From Deltaproteobacteria bacterium (GTDB lineage: Bacteria; Desulfobacterota; Desulfobulbia; Desulfobulbales; Desulfocapsaceae): a stretch of DNA of 12,642 bases. Positions 7,143 to 12,642 of the stretch are shown piece by piece. Numbering within the stretch: position 1 is the first letter of the stretch; each line of letters starts with the position of its first letter. The stretch is from positions 1 through 12,642 of the forward strand of contig JAJYAX010000009.1 of NCBI GenBank assembly GCA_021779275.1, read 5' to 3'. The notes beneath the pieces were generated by a model. It did not search any database. It was not told the DNA's origin and was given only the letters and a program-made list of their open reading frames with translations. A program made the position numbers and the translations under genes.

Positions 7143-9212
7143 TCAGCCCTGCTGCATCTTCGAGATATCACCTATCTGCAGAATCAGGTCGCCTATCGCG
7201 GTGAGAAGGTTCAAGCGGTTTCGCCGAACTGCCGGGTCCTCTGCCATGACCATGACATCATTGAAAAAGGTATCGACAGGCTGTTTCATCTGCAGCATGA
7301 CCTCCAGGGCCTGGAGATACTCCTTTTCTGCTATCAAGGTCTGCATCTTGGTCGAGACATCGGCCAAAAGCCTGTAAAGATCGGTTTCCGCCTTTTTTTC
7401 AAACAAGGCGGAATTAACCTCGGTGTCCCGGTTTTCCTTGGTGATATTACGTATACGCTTGAAGGAGGAGGCAAGAACGGTGAAGGCCTCGTCTTTCTTG
7501 ATGGCCATGAAGGCATCGACCCTGTTGGAACAATCATTGACATCATCGAAGGTAACGGAGGTCACGGCCTCAACCGCTCCGGCATCCCCTCCCCTGGCAA
7601 TCGCATCGTTAACGTACCGCCCTTTCAGAAAGGCGAGAACACCGTCCACGGTGGCGGCGCTGCCGTCGACCTTATCCCCATACAAGGCCAGGGCCTTATA
7701 GACAATCTCGTGGAGCGACAGCGCGTATCCCCGGTCCTTGATAATGTACAGGACGGCGAGAGAGAGCCGCCGCAGTCCAAAGGGATCGGCTGTTCCCGTC
7801 GGCGTCTGTCCAATACCGAAACAACCGGCTATCGTGTCCAGCCTGTCCGCCAGTCCGACAAGGGCGCCCGCGGTGCTGACAGGCAGCTCCGCCCCTGCCC
7901 GCTTCGGCATATACTGCTCTCTGATCGCCAGCGCAACCGCCGCATTTTCACCCTCCAGCGTCGCATAGGCCTCTCCCATAATCCCCTGGAGTGAAGGAAA
8001 CTCGCCCACCATATTGGTCAGGAGATCGGCCTTGGAGAGAACCGCGGCCCGGCAGGCGTCGGCCAGGCTCTCCGGCGCCAGCTTCTCGGCCAGCATCCGG
8101 GTGAGTTTCACAATCCGTTCCGTCTTTTCCAGCATAGTCCCGAGTTTTGCCTGGAAGACGATGCCGTTGAGATCCTTGATCCGCTGTTCAAGCCTGACGC
8201 CCTGGTCGGCCTGAAAAAAGAACAAGGCATCCTCAAGCCTGGCCCGCAAGACGCGTTCATGCCCCTTCCTGGTTATGGCCACATCCCGGACCCGGGTATT
8301 GTTGACCGCGACAAATGCCGGAAGCAGCTTGCCTTTCGCGTCGCGAACGGGAAAATATTTTTGATGTTCCCGCATGGAGGTTATCAGGACATCATCCGGA
8401 AGCTGCAAAAATTTCTGATCGAAGCTTCCGCAGACACCAAAAGGATATTCGACCAGGTTCGTCACCGTATCGACCAGTTCTTCATCGATTGCGACCTGGG
8501 CATCGGCAAGGGTCGTTGCAACCGCCTCTTTTATGGTGGCCAGAACCTCCGCTCTCCTCTTTGCCGGATCAACCAGGACGTGATGCTGCAGCATCTTGTT
8601 TTCATAGCCCTGCAGGCCATCGACAACAAAGGCCTCGTTGGCCATAAATCTATGGCCTCGACTGGTGGCGGCGGCCGCAATGCCGTCATGGGAAAAATCG
8701 ACCACCGTTAAATCATGCAGGGCAAGGAGCCATTGAATCGGCCGGGCGAAGGTATTGGCATTGCTTCCCCATTTCATTGACTTCGGAAAGGAGAACTCCA
8801 CGATCAACTGTTGCAGGACCTCCGGAAGAAGATCACGGGTCAATCTACCGCGAACCTCGCGAACCAGGGTCAGATAGTCCCCCTTATCCGTGGCAACCAC
8901 CCTCAGGTCCGCCACATCCGCCCCCTTTGAACGGGCAAATCCCTGGGCGGCCTTGGTCGGCCTCCCCTCCTTATCCAATCCGGCCTTTGCGGAAGGCCCC
9001 AAAATCTCTTCCCGGCTGTCCGGTTGCATATCCGCCAGCGCTTCAACCATCAGCACAAGGCGCCGGGGTGTTCCCAGGACCCGAACCGAACCATGGGAGA
9101 GTGAGAGTTCAGCAGCCTTTCTGATAAAATTATCCTGCAGCTGTTTCAGCGCCGGCTGCAGAAACCCCGCAGGTAGTTCCTCTGTTCCTATCTCAAAAAG
9201 TAGTTCGCTCAT
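7143..9212 (-). CDS. glyS: Glycyl-tRNA synthetase beta subunit
   Basis: Protein of 689 residues, the normal length of the bacterial beta subunit. The N-terminus (LLFEIGTEELPAGF) is diagnostic, and internal family segments such as FPKSMKW, SRGHRFM and EHQKYFPV are present. With the alpha subunit GlyQ it forms the tetramer that charges glycine onto tRNA-Gly; the beta subunit carries tRNA-binding and HD-like domains. The C-terminal helical anticodon-binding region (about 570-689) is complete. glyQ is usually directly upstream of glyS, but here the upstream gene is a FolE2-family protein 38 bases away and no glyQ lies in the window, so the alpha subunit must be encoded elsewhere. No strong ribosome binding site is seen before the start, which may reflect coupling to the upstream gene. 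Confidence 0.97.
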   Translation of the reverse strand: MSELLFEIGTEELPAGFLQPALKQLQDNFIRKAAELSLSHGSVRVLGTPRRLVLMVEALADMQPDSREEILGPSAKAGLDKEGRPTKAAQGFARSKGADVADLRVVATDKGDYLTLVREVRGRLTRDLLPEVLQQLIVEFSFPKSMKWGSNANTFARPIQWLLALHDLTVVDFSHDGIAAAATSRGHRFMANEAFVVDGLQGYENKMLQHHVLVDPAKRRAEVLATIKEAVATTLADAQVAIDEELVDTVTNLVEYPFGVCGSFDQKFLQLPDDVLITSMREHQKYFPVRDAKGKLLPAFVAVNNTRVRDVAITRKGHERVLRARLEDALFFFQADQGVRLEQRIKDLNGIVFQAKLGTMLEKTERIVKLTRMLAEKLAPESLADACRAAVLSKADLLTNMVGEFPSLQGIMGEAYATLEGENAAVALAIREQYMPKRAGAELPVSTAGALVGLADRLDTIAGCFGIGQTPTGTADPFGLRRLSLAVLYIIKDRGYALSLHEIVYKALALYGDKVDGSAATVDGVLAFLKGRYVNDAIARGGDAGAVEAVTSVTFDDVNDCSNRVDAFMAIKKDEAFTVLASSFKRIRNITKENRDTEVNSALFEKKAETDLYRLLADVSTKMQTLIAEKEYLQALEVMLQMKQPVDTFFNDVMVMAEDPAVRRNRLNLLTAIGDLILQIGDISKMQQG

Positions 9213-9250
9213 AAATTAAGTTCTAATAGTTGTGGTTTTCAAGGTTCAGG

Positions 9251-9997
9251 TCAGAGGCGCACGTATCGCTCTCCGGATTCAGTCGCCGCAAAGGTCGAAT
9301 ATCCTTCTCCAAGATTTTCAACGGTTACCGAATACCATTTGATTTCTTTTTGGGTTAACAGCCTCTCCGAGATCTTACTGGTCAGTCCTTCCACCGAAAA
9401 GATGGCATCGTGACTGTTGCCGTCTCCCTCCTGCTGCACATCCAGAACACCTTTCTCGACGAGCATTATCAAGTCTTCTATCCAGACGAAATTGCGGAAT
9501 CGCACGGTGATTACCGCGTTTCCCCAGCGCCCGAGAGAACGTGGCAGGCTTGCAGCCTTTTGGATATTTACCGGCAAGGAGATGGGCACGACAAACTGCA
9601 GCTCCAGTTCGTCGGTATTTTCCAGGGAGCCATGCATTTGACAGTCATAACGGCAGGCCTGCAGGAGTTCCGAATTATTTTCTTTGCGAAGGAAATACGG
9701 GAAGGAGATCTCTATATGCGCGGCTTCAGCCTGGAGCCGATGTTTCATTTCCTCAAGGATGCGATGGAAACTGTTCAGGTCGATTTCTCCATGGAAACGA
9801 TTCAGGATCTCAATAAACCGGCTCATATGCGTCCCCTTGAACCGATGCGGCAGGTTGACATACATATTGACCGTCGCCACAGTATGCTGACGCTTCTTGG
9901 CCTTATCAAGAACAGTTATAGGATAACAAATCGTCTTTACGCCAACTTTCTTGATATCGACACGCCGGTGATCAAGCTGGCTTTGTATATCTTTCAT
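9251..9997 (-). CDS. FolE2-family (GTP cyclohydrolase IB-like) protein lacking active-site motifs
   Basis: Protein of 248 residues that follows FolE2/COG1469 closely over much of its length: an N-terminal DIQSQLD segment, IKKVGVKTICYPITV (15-29), LPHRFKGTHMSRFIEIL (49-65), AHIEISFPYF (93-102) and FVWIEDL (170-176). FolE2 enzymes convert GTP to dihydroneopterin triphosphate for folate and related pathways. The catalytic segment is not conserved. Where functional enzymes have a CPCSKEIS...GAHNQR-type sequence, residues 140-165 contain neither Cys nor His (SLPVNIQKAASLPRSLGRW at 140-158). Near residue 230 the ESIHxH-type motif is also absent (ENLGEGYSTF). Reading the other frames gives no lost motif, so a simple frameshift is unlikely. 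It may be a non-catalytic or re-purposed paralogue. It lies 30 bases after a response regulator and 38 bases before glyS. The symbol folE2 is withheld because activity is doubtful. Confidence 0.8.
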   Translation of the reverse strand: MKDIQSQLDHRRVDIKKVGVKTICYPITVLDKAKKRQHTVATVNMYVNLPHRFKGTHMSRFIEILNRFHGEIDLNSFHRILEEMKHRLQAEAAHIEISFPYFLRKENNSELLQACRYDCQMHGSLENTDELELQFVVPISLPVNIQKAASLPRSLGRWGNAVITVRFRNFVWIEDLIMLVEKGVLDVQQEGDGNSHDAIFSVEGLTSKISERLLTQKEIKWYSVTVENLGEGYSTFAATESGERYVRL

Positions 9998-10027
9998 GTA
10001 CCTGCTAGTGGGAGAGAGATTCCAAGG

Positions 10028-10378
10028 CTATCCTATATGCCGCCGGACTACCCTTTTCAGTTCATCCATGTCAGCCGACTTGACAACATATTCATCGGAG
10101 GCCCATGCGCCAAGATCTTGTTTATATTCATGATACGCACTACTCAAAATAACAGGAACAGTCGCGTCTATCATCTTCATCTGCCTCAGCACCTCAATTC
10201 CGTTCATACCCGGCATCTGAATATCCAAAATAACCAGATCGGGAACGGCGTCACGGAAGCGTCCCAGGGCCTCCTCCCCATTCAGGGCCGAGATAACCGT
10301 ATAGCCTTCATCTTCAAATTCTTCTTTGTAGAGAAGCTGAATACTTTCCTCGTCATCAACCAGCAGTATCTTTTTCAC
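10028..10378 (-). CDS. Single-domain response regulator
   Basis: Protein of 116 residues when started at the GTG at 10378, chosen because an AAGGAGA ribosome binding site lies about 5 bases upstream and the receiver begins at once with VKKILLVDDEE. A longer frame from 10483 would overlap galT by over 100 bases and adds no conserved sequence. The receiver is complete: Asp8-Asp9, phospho-acceptor Asp52 in VILDIQMP, Ser79/Ser80 in ILSSAY and Lys100, which is followed by Ser instead of the usual Pro. No output domain is present, so it would work through protein contact or as a phosphorelay intermediate. Its start lies inside galT (23-base overlap), so it is co-expressed with metabolic genes. No cognate kinase is next to it. 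Confidence 0.9.
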   Translation of the reverse strand: MKKILLVDDEESIQLLYKEEFEDEGYTVISALNGEEALGRFRDAVPDLVILDIQMPGMNGIEVLRQMKMIDATVPVILSSAYHEYKQDLGAWASDEYVVKSADMDELKRVVRRHIG

Positions 10379-11396
10379 ACAATTCTCCTTGTTTTTTTTC
10401 AAGAGATTCACGTAAATACAAAGCTGCTTCCTCAGGAGGCATCGGATTGATATAAAATCCTGACCCCCATTCAAAGCCGGCAATCGAGGTCAATTTCGGC
10501 ATAATCTCAAAATGCCAATGGAAATGATCAATCTCCGCCGAACGCAGGGGCTGGGTATGGAGAACAAAATTATACGGAATATTGGGTATGCAGGCGTCAA
10601 GCCTCCGGAGGGTCTCGGAAAAAATATCCGTCAGGAAGGCGAATTTATAGTCATCCTCTTTTTGATAGGTGGATGAATGCACCTTCGGCAGGATCCACAT
10701 CTCAAAGGGTGTTCGCGGGGCAAAGGGGGTTATCGTTATAAAATGATCATTCTGGCAGACAACCCGTACGTCCTGTTGGATTTCCTGCCGGATGATGTCA
10801 CAAAAAACGCAGCGTTCCTTGTACTTATAATAGGAAAGCGCTCCGGCCAGTTCAGAGACGATCATCCGGGGCAGGATAGGCAGGGCGATGAGCTGGGAGT
10901 GGGAATGTTCAAGAGATGCTCCGGCCGCCTTGCCGAAGTTTTTAAAGATCATCACATAGCGGAAACGGGGATCATTCTCCAGATCCTTGATGCGATCCCG
11001 ATAGGCCTTGAACACCAGGATCATCCGTTCCGGCGGCAAAAAGGTGAACGCATCTCCATGGTTCGGGCTCTCGATGATTACCTCGTGAGCGCCGATACCG
11101 TTCATCCGGTCATACAGACCTTCACCCTCCTTACCAAGATCACCCTCGATGATCAGGGCCGGGTATTTATTCGGAACAACCCTTACCAGCCAATTTGAGG
11201 AATTCTTTTCATTTCGGTGATCATACCGGTACGCCAGGACTTCGGAGGGCGTCGTGCTTTCATTTCCGGGACAAAGCGGACAGAATCCTCCTGCGCCACG
11301 CACCTCTTCCACGATGAAGTCGGTAGGTCTTTTCCGTCGTTCCTGGGATATTATGATCCAACGTCCGAGGATCGGATCTTTTCGCAGTTCAGGCAT
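10356..11396 (-). CDS. galT: Galactose-1-phosphate uridylyltransferase family protein
   Basis: Protein of 346 residues, close to the 348 of the E. coli enzyme. GalT exchanges UMP between UDP-glucose and galactose-1-phosphate in the Leloir pathway. The start MPELRKDPILGRWIIIS is typical of this family. A zinc-binding CPLC pair is at Cys39/Cys42. The catalytic motif is HSHSQ at 164-168, with His166 in the position of the E. coli nucleophile; E. coli has HPHGQ. A second histidine cluster (IDHFHWHFEI) lies near the C-terminus, as expected for the HIT-like fold. The Pro-to-Ser change and lack of other galactose genes nearby mean the true sugar phosphate could differ, for example a glucose-1-phosphate nucleotidyl- or ADP-glucose phosphorylase-type reaction. 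It follows dksA by 6 bases. Confidence 0.88.
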   Translation of the reverse strand: MPELRKDPILGRWIIISQERRKRPTDFIVEEVRGAGGFCPLCPGNESTTPSEVLAYRYDHRNEKNSSNWLVRVVPNKYPALIIEGDLGKEGEGLYDRMNGIGAHEVIIESPNHGDAFTFLPPERMILVFKAYRDRIKDLENDPRFRYVMIFKNFGKAAGASLEHSHSQLIALPILPRMIVSELAGALSYYKYKERCVFCDIIRQEIQQDVRVVCQNDHFITITPFAPRTPFEMWILPKVHSSTYQKEDDYKFAFLTDIFSETLRRLDACIPNIPYNFVLHTQPLRSAEIDHFHWHFEIMPKLTSIAGFEWGSGFYINPMPPEEAALYLRESLEKKQGELCEKDTAG

Positions 11397-11402
11397 GCGG
11401 CA

Positions 11403-11765
11403 TCATTGCCCCTGAGCCTTTTCTTCTGTTTCTTGAAGTGTTTTACAATCAATACAAAGCGTTGTAACAGGTCTTGCCTCCAGTCTTTTTATCCCGATCT
11501 CTTCTCCGCAGGCCTCGCAGATACCAAAAGATCCGGCCTCGACCCGCTCCAGGGCCTCTTCAATCTTGGAAAGTAACTTGCGTTCCCTTTCCCGTATCCG
11601 CAGCTCAAAACTGCGATCAGACTCTATGCTCGCCCGATCATTGGGATCCGGAACATTGGTATTTTGATCCGTCATTTCAGATAAAGTCTTGCCCGCTTCG
11701 TTGAGGATAGCATTCCGCTTCTCCTCAAGTTGACCTCTGAACCATCCGAGCAGTTCCTTCTCCAT
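11403..11765 (-). CDS. dksA: DksA/TraR-family zinc-finger transcription regulator
   Basis: Protein of 120 residues. DksA binds RNA polymerase in the secondary channel and, with ppGpp, resets promoter choice during starvation. The coiled-coil tip carries DPNDRA, matching the functional DPVDRA of E. coli, with Asp40, Asp43 and Ala45 in the key positions. The C4 zinc finger is complete: Cys83, Cys86, Cys104 and Cys107 around GEEIGIKRLEARPVTTL. It is therefore the zinc-binding form, not the cysteine-poor paralogue used in zinc starvation. The protein is about 30 residues shorter than E. coli DksA at the N-terminus, as in many other phyla. A strong AAGGAGA ribosome binding site precedes it in the 52-base gap after moaC; galT follows after 6 bases. 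Confidence 0.92.
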   Translation of the reverse strand: MEKELLGWFRGQLEEKRNAILNEAGKTLSEMTDQNTNVPDPNDRASIESDRSFELRIRERERKLLSKIEEALERVEAGSFGICEACGEEIGIKRLEARPVTTLCIDCKTLQETEEKAQGQ

Positions 11766-11817
11766 CCGGCCTCTCCTTATTACATCTTTTCATATTATTG
11801 AAGGTTATCTGAAAAAA

Positions 11818-12312
11818 TCAGGAAGCACGGACGAAGGTCCCGCTTTTTCCACCTGATTTCCTCAACAAGCAAATATCGCTTATAACCATGGACTTATCAA
11901 CAGCCTTACACATATCATAGATAGTCAGAGCCCCTATGGAAACAGCTGTCAAAGCCTCCATTTCCACTCCGGTTTTACTCTGCGTTCCGACTGTAGCGCG
12001 AATTTCCACTATACTCATATCGTCATGAAAAATAAAGTCTACGTGTACGTTATCTATCATCAGCGGATGCGTCAGCGGGATGAGATCAGGAACCTTTTTG
12101 GCGGCCATGATACCCGCCACCCTAGCTACGCCAAGGACATCCCCCTTGGCGATCATTCCCTCTTTCACGAGACCGTAGGCCTCCTGACTCATTGTGATTT
12201 TTCCAGACGCAAGCGCTATCCTCGACGTTACCTGCTTCTCGCCGACGTCCACCATGATGGCGTTTCCCTGCGCATCGAAGTGGGAAAAGGATGGTTTCGC
12301 TGTATCGCTCAT
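11818..12312 (-). CDS. moaC: Cyclic pyranopterin monophosphate synthase (MoaC)
   Basis: Protein of 164 residues. MoaC converts the MoaA product 3',8-cyclo-GTP into cyclic pyranopterin monophosphate, the first stable intermediate of molybdenum cofactor synthesis. Residues matching the active site recalled for E. coli MoaC are all present with a constant offset of five: Lys56, His82 in LTHPL, Glu117 and Glu119 in VEMEALTA, and Asp133 and Lys136 in YDMCKAVDK. It therefore looks fully functional. No other molybdopterin gene is in the window; moaA must be elsewhere. It begins 6 bases after the dnaJ stop and is probably co-transcribed with it and with dksA. Confidence 0.96.
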   Translation of the reverse strand: MSDTAKPSFSHFDAQGNAIMVDVGEKQVTSRIALASGKITMSQEAYGLVKEGMIAKGDVLGVARVAGIMAAKKVPDLIPLTHPLMIDNVHVDFIFHDDMSIVEIRATVGTQSKTGVEMEALTAVSIGALTIYDMCKAVDKSMVISDICLLRKSGGKSGTFVRAS

Positions 12313-12318
12313 AGGCTT

Positions 12319-12642
12319 CTAATCTGCCGTTTCTTTTGATTTTCTTCCCAGAACCTCATGGAAGAGCCGCGTGAAGAAACCTTCCTGTTCCTTATTCTGT
12401 CCATGCTCCAGAGAAAGCTTGTCAAATTGCCGGAGAAGCTCCTTCTGCTCTTCACAGAGCCCGGTGGGGGTCACCACCTGCAGTTCGACAATCATATTGC
12501 CGCGTCCATGTCCCCTGAGACTCGGCGCCCCCTCCCTCCGTAAGGTGAAGACCTCGCCGTTCTGGCTGCCGGCGGGTATGGCCAATTCCTTTTTTCCATG
12601 GATCGTCGGTACTTCAACCAGACATCCAAGCGTCGCATTGAC
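12319..12642 (-). CDS. dnaJ: DnaJ chaperone, C-terminal part (gene continues beyond the window)
   Basis: The last 107 residues of a frame that runs off the right edge. The visible sequence is the second half of the DnaJ C-terminal substrate-binding region: a VNATLGCLVEVPTIHGKKEL strand pair, IPAGSQNGEVFTLRREGAPSL, then GRGNMIVELQVVTPTGL, followed by a charged tail where DnaJ dimerises. DnaJ delivers unfolded proteins to DnaK and stimulates its ATPase. The J-domain and zinc fingers would lie outside the window, so full-length status is inferred. The tail after PTGL (about 46 residues) includes EEQKELLRQFDKL, common in DnaJ. It is the most upstream visible gene of the leftward operon. It is a different protein from the J-domain protein at 2493-3359. 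Confidence 0.93.
   Translation of the reverse strand, partial: VNATLGCLVEVPTIHGKKELAIPAGSQNGEVFTLRREGAPSLRGHGRGNMIVELQVVTPTGLCEEQKELLRQFDKLSLEHGQNKEQEGFFTRLFHEVLGRKSKETAD

Noticed and set aside
9251..9997. Frameshift or sequencing error explaining the missing FolE2 catalytic motif
   Set aside because: Translating the other two frames across 9500-9600 on the - strand gives no CPCSK- or HNQR-like sequence, and the flanking family segments stay in one frame.
9410..10450. Long + strand open frame opposite the FolE2-like gene and the response regulator
   Set aside because: Both opposite-strand proteins have clear family sequence and this product has none, so it is a shadow frame.

Overview
The window looks like chromosomal DNA of a moderately GC-rich Gram-negative bacterium. 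A delta-proteobacterial (Desulfobacterota-type) origin is the best guess. The reasons are the mix of a chemosensory operon, a two-subunit glycyl-tRNA synthetase (glyS), DksA, a sigma54 activator and a FolE2-family protein. This taxonomic call is inference from gene content only. No insertion sequence, phage gene, CRISPR array, rRNA or complete tRNA is visible.

Left half (about 1-7000, all + strand): a tightly packed signalling operon. It runs cheR, cheD, cheB (4-base ATGA overlaps), a J-domain protein with C-terminal helical repeats, a single-domain response regulator, a soluble histidine kinase fused to a receiver, and an NtrC-type sigma54 activator. Then comes a 224-base intergenic region with an imperfect dyad and a near-consensus -24/-12 sigma54 promoter. 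It reads into a small receiver-like protein whose phospho-acceptor Asp is replaced by Glu. Read together, the layout suggests a chemosensory pathway (CheA, CheW and receptor presumably lie upstream, outside the window) whose output is sigma54-dependent transcription rather than, or as well as, flagellar control. The small pseudo-receiver is the obvious local target.

Right half (about 7140-12642, all - strand, transcribed right to left): dnaJ (C-terminal part only), moaC, dksA, galT, a single-domain response regulator that overlaps the end of galT, a FolE2-family protein and glyS. Spacings of 6-52 bases and one overlap suggest co-transcription of housekeeping genes for protein folding, molybdopterin, stringent-type transcription control, sugar nucleotide metabolism and translation. 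The FolE2-like protein keeps the family framework but lacks the Cys, His and Glu motifs expected in the active site, so it may not be a GTP cyclohydrolase.

The two halves converge at 6925-7142, which holds two strong inverted repeats and no gene. The most interesting points are the sigma54 promoter/pseudo-receiver unit, the J-domain fusion inside the chemosensory operon, and the active-site-less FolE2 homologue.
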